Assembly (NCBI RefSeq): GCF_009695545.1
Contig: NZ_VUNS01000034.1
Coordinates: 1-57,034 of the forward strand
Direction of reading: 5' to 3'
Length of the DNA stretch: 57,034 bases
Origin: Victivallis lenta
Lineage (GTDB): Bacteria > Verrucomicrobiota > Lentisphaeria > Victivallales > Victivallaceae
Translations under genes and position numbers: made by a program
Shown here: positions 16,272-24,989 of the stretch, piece by piece
Layout of the letters: each line of letters begins with the position of its first letter
Numbering within the stretch: position 1 is the first letter of the stretch
The notes under the pieces: generated by a model
Databases searched by the model: none
What the model was told of the DNA's origin: nothing
Seen by the model: only the letters and a program-made list of their open reading frames with translations

Positions 16272-17009
16272 ATGAGTCAGGATCGGGTTGCGGTGGTGAT
16301 TCCATCGCGTTACGCGAGTTCGCGTTTTCCCGGCAAGCCGCTGGCGATGCTGTGCGGCAAACCGATGGTTCAGCATGTGTATGAGAAGGCGGCGGCGTCG
16401 ACGGCGGATCTGACCGTGGTCGCGACCGACCACCAGGCGATCTACGACACGGTCGCCGGGTTCGGCGGCCGGGCGGTCATGACGGCGGAGTCGCATCCGT
16501 CCGGGACGGACCGGATCGCCGAGGCGGTTTCCCGTCTCGGTGAGAAAATCGATATCGTCGTCAACGTCCAGGGGGACGAACCGCTGATTCCGACTTCGGT
16601 TATCGATGAGCTGATCGTCATCATGAAGAGCGACCCCGCCATCGAAATGGCGACCGTGGCCGTGCCGGGCGACCGGAACGGCATGACCGAAAACAATGTC
16701 AAGGTCGTGTTCGGCAGCGACCGCTTCGCACTTTATTTCAGCCGTTCGATGATTCCGTTCCTGCGCAGCGGCGGGGAGGAGGCGCCGGTCTATCTGCACT
16801 GGGGCATTTACGCGTACCGCAAAAGCGCGCTCGACCGGTTCGTTTCGCTGCCGCCGGGGAGGCTCGAAAACTGCGAAAAACTCGAACAGCTTCGGGCGCT
16901 GGAGAACGGAATCCGGATCTACGTGCTTCTTTCGGAGCTCGAGAGCATCGGAATCGACACGCCCGAAGACCTGATCCGGGCGGAAAAGAAACTGCGGGAG
17001 GGCAGGTGA
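16272..17009 (+). CDS. kdsB: 3-deoxy-manno-octulosonate cytidylyltransferase (CMP-Kdo synthetase)
   Basis: A 245-aa cytoplasmic enzyme that activates Kdo with CTP to CMP-Kdo for lipid A glycosylation. The family signature VVIPSRYASSRFPGKPL lies at the start, then VQGDEPLI around residue 100, HWGIYAYRK, and LEQLRALENG near the end. The length is normal. I chose the ATG at 16272 (MSQDRVAVV) because AAGGA is 8 nt upstream; the in-frame ATG at 16263 falls inside that site. kdsA begins 1 nt after its stop. Confidence 0.96.
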   Translation: MSQDRVAVVIPSRYASSRFPGKPLAMLCGKPMVQHVYEKAAASTADLTVVATDHQAIYDTVAGFGGRAVMTAESHPSGTDRIAEAVSRLGEKIDIVVNVQGDEPLIPTSVIDELIVIMKSDPAIEMATVAVPGDRNGMTENNVKVVFGSDRFALYFSRSMIPFLRSGGEEAPVYLHWGIYAYRKSALDRFVSLPPGRLENCEKLEQLRALENGIRIYVLLSELESIGIDTPEDLIRAEKKLREGR

Positions 17010-17010
17010 C

Positions 17011-17823
17011 ATGGAAGAGGTGAAGGTCGGCAATGTCGTTTTCGGCGGCGGCGAACTGGTTCTGATCGGCGGCCCGTGCCAGGCGGAGAGCCTTGAGCTC
17101 TGCTGCGAGGTGGCCGGATATCTGCAGGGACTCTGCGCCGAAGCCGGCGTACAATATGTGTTCAAAGCCTCCTATGACAAGGCGAACCGCTCGAGTGAGG
17201 GCGGCGTGCGGGGGCCGGGGCTCAAGCGGGGACTCGAAATCCTGGCGGCGGTGAAGCAGCGCTACGGCGTGCCGGTCATCACCGACGTGCATGAGACGGT
17301 GGAGGTCCCGAAGGTGGCGGAGGTCGCCGACATCCTCCAGATTCCGGCCTTCCTCTGCCGGCAGACCGATCTGCTGCATGCGGCCGGGCGGAGCGGCCGG
17401 GCGGTCAACATCAAAAAGGGGCAGTTCATGGCGCCGGAGGATATGCGGGGGGCCATTGAAAAGGTCCGGGCGACCGGCAACGACAAGCTGCTGCTGACCG
17501 AGCGCGGCACGACGTTCGGCTACCATAACCTTGTGGTCGACATGCGTTCGCTGGTGACCATGCGTTCGTTCGGCGTGCCGGTGGTGTTCGACGCGACGCA
17601 TTCGGTTCAGCTTCCGGGCGGACTCGGCAATGCGTCCGGCGGCCGCCGGGAATTCGTTTTCCCGCTGGCCCGGGCGGCGGCGGCGGTCGGGATCGACGCG
17701 CTGTTCACGGAGGTGCATCCGCGTCCGGACGAAGCCTTTTCGGACGGGCCGAATTCGCTCGATTTCAATCAGGTCCGGGAAATCTTAACTGTGGTGAAAC
17801 AGCTTCATGACGCGATCCGATAA
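17011..17823 (+). CDS. kdsA: 3-deoxy-8-phosphooctulonate synthase
   Basis: A 270-aa cytoplasmic enzyme condensing arabinose-5-phosphate with phosphoenolpyruvate to Kdo-8-phosphate. Landmarks are LIGGPCQAES near residue 20, FKASYDKANRSS, the TDVHE segment, NIKKGQFMAP, TERGTTFGYHNLVVDMR, DATHSVQLPGG and TEVHPRPDEAFSDGPN. The length is typical. It overlaps kdsC by 17 nt, so the two are coupled. Confidence 0.97.
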   Translation: MEEVKVGNVVFGGGELVLIGGPCQAESLELCCEVAGYLQGLCAEAGVQYVFKASYDKANRSSEGGVRGPGLKRGLEILAAVKQRYGVPVITDVHETVEVPKVAEVADILQIPAFLCRQTDLLHAAGRSGRAVNIKKGQFMAPEDMRGAIEKVRATGNDKLLLTERGTTFGYHNLVVDMRSLVTMRSFGVPVVFDATHSVQLPGGLGNASGGRREFVFPLARAAAAVGIDALFTEVHPRPDEAFSDGPNSLDFNQVREILTVVKQLHDAIR

Positions 17824-18325
17824 ACTCAGAAAAATCAAGGCGGTCGTTCTCGATGTCGACGGGGTGCTGACCGACGGCCGCGCCGGATTCGGCGGTGAGA
17901 ACGAAATCAAGTTTTTCCATCTGCGCGACGGACACTGGATGAAGCTGGCCATCCGGGCCGGGCTGAAAGTCGGGTTGCTGTCGGGCCGCGGGGCGAAGGC
18001 GAACCGGCAGCGGGCCGGAGAGCTCGGACTGTCGTTCTGCTATGAGAACTGCAAGGACAAGCTCGAGGCGTTCGAAAAAATGCTCGCCGAGCAGGGGCTT
18101 TCGGCCGAAGAGTGCCTTTATATGGGCGATGACGTCATCGATATGCCGCCCATGCGCCGCGCCGGTGTCGGGGTGGTTGTGGCCGACGGTGTGCCGGAGC
18201 TCGACGAAGTCGCTCTCTGGCGGACGGAAACGCCGGGCGGACACGGCGCCGTGGCGGAGGTGATCCGGATTCTTCTCGCCGGGCAGGATAAGCTCGACGG
18301 TGTTCTCGAACGTTACCGCCGCTGA
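17807..18325 (+). CDS. kdsC: 3-deoxy-manno-octulosonate-8-phosphatase
   Basis: A 172-aa HAD-superfamily phosphatase that dephosphorylates Kdo-8-phosphate to Kdo. The catalytic aspartates are Asp16 and Asp18 in VVLDVDGVLTDG, followed by LLSGRGAK (motif II), the CKDKLEAF lysine and MGDDVIDMPPM (motif IV). The C-terminal TPGGHGAVAEV segment matches the KdsC tail. Its start lies within the end of kdsA (17-nt overlap). Confidence 0.95.
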   Translation: MTRSDKLRKIKAVVLDVDGVLTDGRAGFGGENEIKFFHLRDGHWMKLAIRAGLKVGLLSGRGAKANRQRAGELGLSFCYENCKDKLEAFEKMLAEQGLSAEECLYMGDDVIDMPPMRRAGVGVVVADGVPELDEVALWRTETPGGHGAVAEVIRILLAGQDKLDGVLERYRR

Positions 18326-18343
18326 ACCGCGGCAGGGGGATTC

Positions 18344-20890
18344 ATGAAAAAAATCGTAATGGCGATGGCGGTCGGGGCGATTGCGCTTGCGGCGTGGGGC
18401 GCGGCCGGCGGCCTTGAAGAGCTGCGCGGACTGGTGCTGGCCCACGCGAAGCTGCCGGTCTACAACAAGCAGACGCTGCAGATCATGGTCTTCTGCAACG
18501 AGGTCGAACGGCAGGGCAGGATGATGGTGGGCACCGATGCGGTGCTCGACCTGATCCGGCGCGATGCGGATGTCGATTCGATCCGCGACGGCTGGGGGCT
18601 CAGGCCGTATCCGCTCGATGCGAAGCTGCCGGAGGTGCTGAAGTTCTGGAGCGACCGGCTTTACAGCGACGGCGTCATCATTACCGCCCGGGCGGACGTG
18701 GATCAGGAGACCCGCATGGCGTACGGCGACGAACCGGTGTTTTTCCGCTCTCCGCTGCTGGATTTGAACGGCATCGGGTTCGAGGCGGATTTCGACAAGC
18801 GGACCGTTCTCGTCAAGGAGGATGTGAATATCGTGCTGCGCATGCAGTCGAGCGACCCTCGGGAGCTGCTGGCGCCGGGGGCGAAGCAGCCGGAGAAATA
18901 CGAATTCGTCCGCGCTGTCTCCGACTCGATGCGGATCGACATGGCTAACAACCAGATTCTGCTGGTCGGCAATGTCGTGGTTGACGAGGACCGTTCGATC
19001 GTGAACTGCGACCGCATGACCATCTTCCTGAATCGGAAGGATGACGCGGCCTTGAAGGCGGCCAACGACCGGGGCGAACTCGGCAGCGGCTCGGATATGG
19101 GCGGTGTGAGCCGGGTGCTCTGCGACGGCAACGTCGTCGTTACGCGGAAGCTGTCGCCGGAGGAGATCGTCGAGAGCGGGGAGCAGAAGGCGTTCGCGGA
19201 CCACCTGGTCTACGACCTCGCCATGGGAACGGTCACGCTGACCGGCGACCGGCAGCTGCCGGTCGTGAAGCGCGGCCGGGAATCGATGTCCGGCAGCACC
19301 ATGACGCTGCATCGCGAGGAGCAGCGTGCGGTCATCAACGGAAAAAGCAAAGTCATTGTGATTCAGCCGCCGGAGAAGCCGGGCGACAAAGAGAATTTCA
19401 TCACGGTTCATTCCGACGACGCCGAGTTCGATTATCTGCGCAACTACGGTGATTTCAAAGGCAACGTTGTGATCGACGATCCGCGCATGCAGCTGAAGTG
19501 TGCGAACATGAGAATCGACCTGAAAGAGCTGCCCGAGGCGAAGGCGGCGCTGCCGAAGGAGGCGGAGTCGACGCTCTCCGGCATGCCCTCTTTCGATGCC
19601 GGCAGCAAGCGGGAGCTGGACCGCGTCACCTGCACCGGCGGCGTCGAAGTCGTCCGCCGCGATGAGATGGGCAGGCTTCTTCCCGGGGAGCGCGGCTCCT
19701 CGAAGGAGGCGGTTTTCGATTATATGACCCGGATCATCACGATGACCGGGGACAATCCGACTCTGACGCGCAATGCCGATTCGCTCTCCGGCCGCGAACT
19801 GCAGATCTGGGTCGATGGGGAGCGCATCTGCGCCCGGGACGGCAGCAAGGTGGTGCTCGGCGCCCGTTCGGCCGGTCCGGCGCAGTCCGCCGCGGCCGCG
19901 GCGGGAGCGGGGCAGACCGTGATCCTTTCGGATTCCAGCGATCTGAACTACGGCGGGAACCTGCTGACCTTCAACGATAATGTGAAGGTCGACGACGCCC
20001 GGCTCAAGCTCGATTGCGACCGGATGGAGATCTTCCTGCTGGAGCAGAATCCGGCCGGGGCAAAAGAGAAGAAAAGCGCGGCGGATGTGCTCGAACTCGA
20101 AAACGGCGGCGACCGCAGTTTGTCGAAGGTGGTCTGCACCGGCCGGGTTCACGCGGTTGATCCGGGCAGCGATCTGCGCAGCGAGAAGCTGACGCTGACC
20201 TTCCGCCCGCAGGCTCCGGGAGCGCCTCCGGGCATGTTCCAGTCGGACGGCACCGAACTGGCTCTGATCGAAGCGGACGGCAAACTGGTGGTCGTCAACA
20301 CGCCCGAGCCGGGAGAGCAGCAGCAGGCTGCCGCCACCGGAATCGGCCGGAATCTGGGCGGACTCATGAAGGGCGGCTCGGCCGGGCCGCGCACGATCAG
20401 CGCCGACCGCGGCCGGGTCGATTTCACGAAACATCTTTCGGAGTTTCACGGGAATGTCCATGTGCGGGACGACGAGAACTCGCTGAAGTGCGACGATATG
20501 TATCTCTATGCCGGGAAGCCCGCGGCAGGCTCCGGCAAAGAGGGAGAGGCGCCGAAGGCGGGGATCGACGACGACCCGTTCGCGCTGCCCGGTGCGGAGA
20601 CGGTCCCGGCCCGGATCAGCCTGACCGATACGCTGGACCTGAAGCGGGTGCTCTGTCAGAACAACGTGCTCTTCGTCCGGCGCACGTCGGACGGGCAGGT
20701 TCAGCGCGCCGGCGGCCACCAGGCCGACTACGTCGTGGCGGACCGCGTCATGGTCGTGACCGGCGAACCCGGCAAACAGCCGTGGATGAGCGCCGAAGGG
20801 CGGCGCATGTACGCTGACCGGATCATCGTCAACGTCGAGAATGAAACCATGAACGCCGTCGGAAATACCTCGACGGTTGCGGAGAATTAG
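18344..20890 (+). CDS. Giant multi-repeat LptA/OstA-like periplasmic protein
   Basis: An 848-aa protein with a signal peptide (MKKIVMAMAVGAIALAAWG). After a unique N-terminal region (to about residue 190) it contains two alternating beta-strand repeat types. Type A has the pattern GNVxVxDxxxxxxCDxMxI at about residues 205, 370, 540 and 700. Type B starts xVxCxGxVxVxR at about 258, 430, 610 and 768. Both resemble OstA/LptA-fold units. Ordinary LptA is about 185 aa and polymerises to bridge the periplasm, so this protein may be a prebuilt bridge in one chain. Its place between kdsC and lptB supports a role in LPS transport. No separate lptC is seen nearby. The family assignment is by pattern and context. 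Confidence 0.78.
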   Translation: MKKIVMAMAVGAIALAAWGAAGGLEELRGLVLAHAKLPVYNKQTLQIMVFCNEVERQGRMMVGTDAVLDLIRRDADVDSIRDGWGLRPYPLDAKLPEVLKFWSDRLYSDGVIITARADVDQETRMAYGDEPVFFRSPLLDLNGIGFEADFDKRTVLVKEDVNIVLRMQSSDPRELLAPGAKQPEKYEFVRAVSDSMRIDMANNQILLVGNVVVDEDRSIVNCDRMTIFLNRKDDAALKAANDRGELGSGSDMGGVSRVLCDGNVVVTRKLSPEEIVESGEQKAFADHLVYDLAMGTVTLTGDRQLPVVKRGRESMSGSTMTLHREEQRAVINGKSKVIVIQPPEKPGDKENFITVHSDDAEFDYLRNYGDFKGNVVIDDPRMQLKCANMRIDLKELPEAKAALPKEAESTLSGMPSFDAGSKRELDRVTCTGGVEVVRRDEMGRLLPGERGSSKEAVFDYMTRIITMTGDNPTLTRNADSLSGRELQIWVDGERICARDGSKVVLGARSAGPAQSAAAAAGAGQTVILSDSSDLNYGGNLLTFNDNVKVDDARLKLDCDRMEIFLLEQNPAGAKEKKSAADVLELENGGDRSLSKVVCTGRVHAVDPGSDLRSEKLTLTFRPQAPGAPPGMFQSDGTELALIEADGKLVVVNTPEPGEQQQAAATGIGRNLGGLMKGGSAGPRTISADRGRVDFTKHLSEFHGNVHVRDDENSLKCDDMYLYAGKPAAGSGKEGEAPKAGIDDDPFALPGAETVPARISLTDTLDLKRVLCQNNVLFVRRTSDGQVQRAGGHQADYVVADRVMVVTGEPGKQPWMSAEGRRMYADRIIVNVENETMNAVGNTSTVAEN

Positions 20891-20921
20891 AGAAAAATTC
20901 AACAGGAACGGGATTTGAAGC

Positions 20922-20949
20922 TTGAACTCATCCGGGAATGTGATATACT
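20922..20949 (+). promoter_or_regulatory. Candidate promoter of lptB
   Basis: TTGAAC (20922-20927) and TATACT (20944-20949) are 16 bp apart, in the 116-bp gap between the LptA-like gene and the lptB start at 21007. lptB may therefore be expressed apart from the upstream operon. Confidence 0.6.
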
Positions 20950-21006
20950 ACTTGTGCAGGCACACGGATGAGTCCTGTTTCGGAGGCGAGAGGAATCAAC
21001 AGCATT

Positions 21007-21750
21007 ATGAGTGAAAACGAAAGCGGCGAAGCGCTGGTCAGGGCGGACCACCTGGCGAAGAGTTATCATGGCCGCAAGGTGGTCGACGACGTCTCGATTT
21101 CGGTGCGCGCCGGTGAAGTCGTCGGTCTTCTGGGGCCGAACGGCGCGGGCAAGACGACGAGTTTTTATATGGTCATGGGGCTGATCCGCCCCGACTCCGG
21201 CGATATCCGTTTCCGCGATGTGGACATCACGCATATGCCGATGTACAAGCGGGCCCGCATGGGGATGGGCTATCTGGCGCAGGAGCCGTCGATCTTCCGC
21301 AAACTGACCGTCGAGCAGAACATCATGGCGATTCTCGAGACGCTGGCGATCTCGTCGGCGGAGCGGAAGAAGCGCTGCCGGGAGCTGCTTGACGAATTGG
21401 AGCTGACCCGGCTGGCGAAGCAGAAGGCGATGACGCTTTCGGGCGGGGAGCGGCGGCGGCTCGAGATCACCCGGGCGCTGGTCACGAATCCGTCATTCAT
21501 CATGCTTGACGAGCCGTTCAGCGGCGTCGACCCGCTGGCGGTCTACGATGTCCAGCAGATCATTCTGCAGCTCAAGGAGCGCAATCTCGGGATTCTGATC
21601 ACTGACCACAACGTGCGTGAAACGCTCTCCGTGGTCGATCGCGCCTACCTGATGTGCCAGGGGAAAATCCTGGTGGAAGGCTCCAGCGATTTTCTGGTCA
21701 ACGACGAGCGGGCGCGCGAGATTTATCTCGGTCCGCAGTTTTCGATGTAG
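21007..21750 (+). CDS. lptB: LPS export ABC transporter ATPase
   Basis: A 247-aa ABC ATPase that powers extraction of LPS from the inner membrane with LptFG. The Walker A motif is GPNGAGKTT, the Q-loop lies in YLAQEPSIFRKLTVEQN (typical of LptB), the signature is LSGGERRRLEI, Walker B is IMLDEPFSGVDP, and the switch His is in ITDHNVRETL. I chose the ATG at 21007, which follows GGAGGCGAGAGGA; a longer in-frame start at 20968 adds 13 unlikely residues. lptF and lptG are not in the window. Confidence 0.95.
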   Translation: MSENESGEALVRADHLAKSYHGRKVVDDVSISVRAGEVVGLLGPNGAGKTTSFYMVMGLIRPDSGDIRFRDVDITHMPMYKRARMGMGYLAQEPSIFRKLTVEQNIMAILETLAISSAERKKRCRELLDELELTRLAKQKAMTLSGGERRRLEITRALVTNPSFIMLDEPFSGVDPLAVYDVQQIILQLKERNLGILITDHNVRETLSVVDRAYLMCQGKILVEGSSDFLVNDERAREIYLGPQFSM

Positions 21751-21756
21751 GAGGCT

Positions 21757-21783
21757 TCGGCCGGAGGAATTTCCGGCCGATTT
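21757..21783 (+). terminator. Terminator after lptB
   Basis: TCGGCCGGA (21757-21765) pairs with TCCGGCCGA (21772-21780) around a 6-nt loop and is followed by TTT. It is a 9-bp GC-rich stem placed 6 nt after the lptB stop. Confidence 0.6.
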
Positions 21784-21802
21784 ACAGAGAAGGAGGTATT
21801 TT

Positions 21803-22159
21803 ATGAATCTTAATTTAACCGGTCGTCAGTTCGACATTACCCCGTCCATCCGGGAATATGTGGAAGCCCGCATTGCGGCGGTCACCGAAGACAAAACGCT
21901 GAATATCACCAGTGTCAATGTGGTGATGGACCGTGAGAAAACCCGGTTCCAGACGAATATCGTGCTGAACTGCAAGTATCATGTGTTCGAAGCGACGGTC
22001 GAGGATTTCGATCTTTACAAGTCCTTCGACGCCGCGGCGGACAAAATCAACGTCCAGCTGACCAAGCTGAAGGAGAAGCTCCGCGACAACCACCAGGCTG
22101 AACCGCTGCGCGAGGCCGAGTCGAAGTCGGAGGCGGCTGCCGCCGATTCGGCGGAGTAA
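21803..22159 (+). CDS. hpf: Ribosome hibernation promoting factor, short form
   Basis: A 118-aa protein of the HPF/YfiA (RaiA) family, which binds the 30S decoding channel in stationary phase. The fold signature runs from LTGRQFDITPSIREYVEARI through VNVVMDREKTRFQTNIVL and LYKSFDAAADKINVQLTKLKEKL. It lacks the C-terminal dimerisation domain of long HPF and ends in a disordered Ala/Glu tail. AGGAGG precedes the ATG. It lies between two hairpins, so it may be a single transcription unit. Confidence 0.93.
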   Translation: MNLNLTGRQFDITPSIREYVEARIAAVTEDKTLNITSVNVVMDREKTRFQTNIVLNCKYHVFEATVEDFDLYKSFDAAADKINVQLTKLKEKLRDNHQAEPLREAESKSEAAAADSAE

Positions 22160-22214
22160 CGTCCGCCGACAGACGCTGAAGCGGAGGCCCGGAGCGGTCT
22201 CCGGGTTCTCCGGC

Positions 22215-22246
22215 CCGGCCCGAATCTGACGATCCGGGCCGGTTTT
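22215..22246 (+). terminator. Terminator after hpf
   Basis: CCGGCCCG (22215-22222) and CGGGCCGG (22235-22242) form an 8-bp GC-rich stem followed directly by TTTT (22243-22246), a classical intrinsic terminator. Confidence 0.8.
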
Positions 22247-22264
22247 CATGAAAGGAATACGGGT

Positions 22265-22600
22265 GTGATTATTGCGCTGGCCTGTGAAGGCGACCGGATT
22301 TCGCCGCGTTTCTGCCGCGCGTCGGAATTCACGATTTTCGAGGTGGAGTTCGGGAAGATCGGTTCGCCGGCCGTCGAAGCGCCGGGCGGCGAGGGGCCGG
22401 CCCGCTTTCTGCGCGACCGCGGCGTTGACCTGGTGATCTGCGGGCGGATCGGTTCCGCGTCGCAGCGCAGTCTGGTTGATGAGGGGATCAAGTTTTTCGG
22501 CGGCGTCTCCGGGCGGGTCGATCAGGTGATGGCCTCCTATATGGACGGCGCGCTTGAGCCGGCGGCGGATTTCAATGATTATGAGGAACTGCAGGGATAG
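22265..22600 (+). CDS. NifX/NifB-C-like dinitrogenase iron-molybdenum cofactor family protein
   Basis: A 111-aa protein of the small dinitrogenase FeMo-cofactor-binding fold (NifX/NafY/NifB C-terminal type), seen in the GDRISPRFCRASEFTIFEVE opening and the central FLRDRGVDLVICGRIG segment. Such proteins carry metal clusters, and many occur in organisms without nitrogenase. The start is GTG at 22265 after AAAGGA. It sits between the hpf terminator and an Mrp/NBP35 ATPase gene, a pairing that suggests an Fe-S or metal-cluster assembly role. The exact function is unknown. Confidence 0.82.
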   Translation: MIIALACEGDRISPRFCRASEFTIFEVEFGKIGSPAVEAPGGEGPARFLRDRGVDLVICGRIGSASQRSLVDEGIKFFGGVSGRVDQVMASYMDGALEPAADFNDYEELQG

Positions 22601-22685
22601 CGGCGCAGACGAAAGACGCGTGACTGTGAAACCGGCGCGTTTTCCGTCTGTTCCGTCTTTTGGATTACGGAAAGGAATGATGCAA

Positions 22686-23513
22686 ATGAGTTCGTGTTCA
22701 GGAAACTGCGGCAGCTGCGCTTCTTCCGGCGGCTGCGAGAACCAGATGGAAAACCGGATGAAGCATGTGAAGCAGGCCGTGCTGGTGCTCTCCGGCAAGG
22801 GCGGCGTCGGCAAGAGCACCGTCGCCGCTTCGCTGGCGGTCATGCTTGCGAAGCAGGGGAAGAAGGTCGGTTTGCTCGATGTCGATTTTCACGGTCCGTC
22901 GCAGCCCACGCTGTTCGGGCTGCAGCATGAGCGGCTCGAAGAGGGGCCGAACGGACTGGTCCCGGCCGAGGTTGCCGGGATCAGGCTGATGTCGGTCGGA
23001 CTGGTGCTCGACAATCCGGATCATGCCGTGATCTGGCGCGGTCCGGCCAAGACCGGCGCTTTGAAGCAGCTGCTTGAGGAGACCGACTGGGGCGAGCTCG
23101 ACTGCCTGGTCATGGATTTTCCGCCGGGGACCGGCGACGAATCGCTGGCCGGCTGCCAGCTGCTGCCGATTCCGAAGCGGGCGATCGTGGTGACGACGCC
23201 GCAGGAAGTGGCGCTGGCCGACTGCCGCAAGTGCGTCGACTTCTGCCGCAGGCTCGAGGTGCCGGTGATCGGCATTGTCGAGAACATGTCCGGCTTCGTC
23301 TGCCCGGATTGTTCGGCGCGTCACGAGCTGTTCGGGACCGGCGGCGGGGCGCGCCTGGCGGAAAAAGAGGGAGTGCCTCTGCTGGCCTCGATTCCGCTTG
23401 ATCCGGCTTTTCTGAAAAGCTGCGATTTCGGCGAACTTCCGGCCGGGCTTGAAAAATCGTCCGCGGTTCGCGGCGAACTGGACAAAGTCGTCCGGGCGGT
23501 TGCGGCGGAGTAA
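22686..23513 (+). CDS. Mrp/NBP35-family Fe-S cluster carrier ATPase
   Basis: A 275-aa P-loop NTPase of the ApbC/Mrp/NBP35 family that binds and delivers Fe-S clusters. It has a Cys-rich N-terminus (CSGNCGSCASSGGC, residues 4-17), the deviant Walker A LSGKGGVGKST, DVDFHGPS, MDFPPGTGDE, and the NMSGFVCPDCSARHELFG segment whose CxxC binds the shared cluster. I chose the ATG at 22686 with AAAGGA 9 nt upstream; the nearby ATGs at 22677 and 22680 are alternatives. It follows the NifX-like gene and precedes a MATE gene by 4 nt. Confidence 0.93.
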   Translation: MSSCSGNCGSCASSGGCENQMENRMKHVKQAVLVLSGKGGVGKSTVAASLAVMLAKQGKKVGLLDVDFHGPSQPTLFGLQHERLEEGPNGLVPAEVAGIRLMSVGLVLDNPDHAVIWRGPAKTGALKQLLEETDWGELDCLVMDFPPGTGDESLAGCQLLPIPKRAIVVTTPQEVALADCRKCVDFCRRLEVPVIGIVENMSGFVCPDCSARHELFGTGGGARLAEKEGVPLLASIPLDPAFLKSCDFGELPAGLEKSSAVRGELDKVVRAVAAE

Positions 23514-23517
23514 TCCC

Positions 23518-24879
23518 GTGAGTTCGGTTGACGCGGCCGAAAAGTTTCTGCTGATGACCCGCAGTCCGGTGGAACCGCTGATCTGCCGGCTGGCGGTTCC
23601 GACGATCATCAGCAATCTGGTCTCCACCTTTTACAACATGGCGGATACCTATTATATCGGCAGAATCAGCACAAGCGCGTCGGCGGCGGTCGGCGTGTCG
23701 TTCGCCCTGATGGCCGTGATTCAGGCGGTCGGCTTCTTTTTCGGACAGGGCTCCGGAAACAACATCTCGAAGGAGCTCGGGAAACAGAACGAGAGGAGCG
23801 CCGCGACGCTGGCCTCCGTCGGTTTTTTTTCGGCTTTGCTGGCCGGGTGCGTGATCATGGCGGCCGGGCTTCTGTTTCTGGAGCCGCTGGCCTGGGCGCT
23901 CGGTTCAACGGAGACCGTCCTGCCGTATTCGACCGCCTATATGCGGCTGATTCTGATCGGGGCGCCGTGGATGGCGGCATCGTTCGTGCTGAACAACCAG
24001 CTCCGTTTCGAAGGCAGCGCGTTTTACGGCATGATCGGGCTTGCGTCCGGAGCCGTTCTGAACATCGGGCTCGACCCGCTTTTCATCTTTGTGTTCGATA
24101 TGGGCATCGCGGGGGCCGCGCTGGCGACGATCATCAGCCAGTTCGTCAGTTTTACGCTGCTGTTCCTCGGCTGCGCCCGCAGCGGGAACGTGCCGATCCG
24201 CCTCCGGAATTTCCGCCCCTCCTTCGCGTGTTACAGGATGATTGCGAACGGCGGCACGCCGTCGCTCTGCCGCCAGGGAGTCGCCTGCGTGGCGATTCTC
24301 GCGCTGAATACGGCGGCGCGGCCGTTCGGGGACGCCGCCATTGCGGCGATGGCGATCGTTTCGCGCCTTTCGCATTTCACGAACTTCATCCTGATCGGTT
24401 TCGGGCAGGGGTTTCAGCCGGTCTGCGGATTCAATTACGGAGCAAAGCTTTACGATCGGGTCAAGCGGGCGTTCCGCTTCTGCGTCAAAGTCACGGCGGT
24501 TTTTCTGGTCGTGCTCTCCGTCGCCGAATTCTTTGCGGCGCCGTTCCTGATCGAGCTGTTCCGCAGGGATTCGGAGGTGGTTCGCATCGGCAGCACCGCG
24601 CTGCGGCTCCAATGCCTGACGTTTCCGCTGGCGTCGTGGGTGACGATCAGCAACATGATGATGCAGACTACCGGGAAAGTGTTCCGGGCCTCTTTTCTCG
24701 GCCTGGCGCGGCGCGGCATCTTCCTGGTTCCGTTTGTTCTGCTTCTGCCGCCTCTGATCGGCATTCTCGGCGTTCAGGCGGCGCAGCCGGTGTCGGATCT
24801 GATCTCCTTCGCCATCGCGATTCCGCTTCAATGCAGCCTGCTGCGGGAGATGAGCCGCGAACAGGCCGCAAACCGCTGA
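23518..24879 (+). CDS. MATE-family efflux transporter
   Basis: A 453-aa membrane protein with 12 predicted helices in two homologous halves, of the MatE (NorM/DinF-like) type. These export drugs or metabolites by Na+ or H+ antiport. The signature LICRLAVPTIISNLVSTFYNMADTYYIG is near the start, FGQGFQPVCGFNYGAK sits in the second half, and LQCLTFPLASW follows. I chose the GTG start at 23518, 4 nt after the Mrp stop; an ATG at 23554 is an alternative. The substrate is not evident. Confidence 0.9.
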   Translation: MSSVDAAEKFLLMTRSPVEPLICRLAVPTIISNLVSTFYNMADTYYIGRISTSASAAVGVSFALMAVIQAVGFFFGQGSGNNISKELGKQNERSAATLASVGFFSALLAGCVIMAAGLLFLEPLAWALGSTETVLPYSTAYMRLILIGAPWMAASFVLNNQLRFEGSAFYGMIGLASGAVLNIGLDPLFIFVFDMGIAGAALATIISQFVSFTLLFLGCARSGNVPIRLRNFRPSFACYRMIANGGTPSLCRQGVACVAILALNTAARPFGDAAIAAMAIVSRLSHFTNFILIGFGQGFQPVCGFNYGAKLYDRVKRAFRFCVKVTAVFLVVLSVAEFFAAPFLIELFRRDSEVVRIGSTALRLQCLTFPLASWVTISNMMMQTTGKVFRASFLGLARRGIFLVPFVLLLPPLIGILGVQAAQPVSDLISFAIAIPLQCSLLREMSREQAANR

Positions 24880-24896
24880 ACACAGGTTCGGTTTTT
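24871..24896 (+). terminator. Terminator overlapping the MATE stop codon
   Basis: AACC/GGTT and GAAC/GTTC (24871-24893) form a bulged hairpin that runs into a T-run (24892-24896). It is small but well placed to end the MATE transcript. Confidence 0.45.
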
Positions 24897-24929
24897 ACAG
24901 GCCGATTATAAAAATACATCGTTCTCCTG

Positions 24930-24958
24930 TTGCGTTTCGCCGGAATCCGGAGTATAAT
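24930..24958 (+). promoter_or_regulatory. Strong candidate promoter of the AraC/sialidase operon
   Basis: TTGCGT (24930-24935) and a perfect TATAAT (24953-24958) are separated by 17 bp. The predicted transcript starts near 24965, just before the GTG at 24990. Confidence 0.7.
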
Positions 24959-24989
24959 TGACGGCAGGCAACAGGATGAGGTGGATCTC

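Noticed and set aside
17765-20902. 1045-codon minus-strand open frame
   Set aside because: Antisense to kdsC and the LptA-like gene, which have clear motifs; the frame is a shadow.
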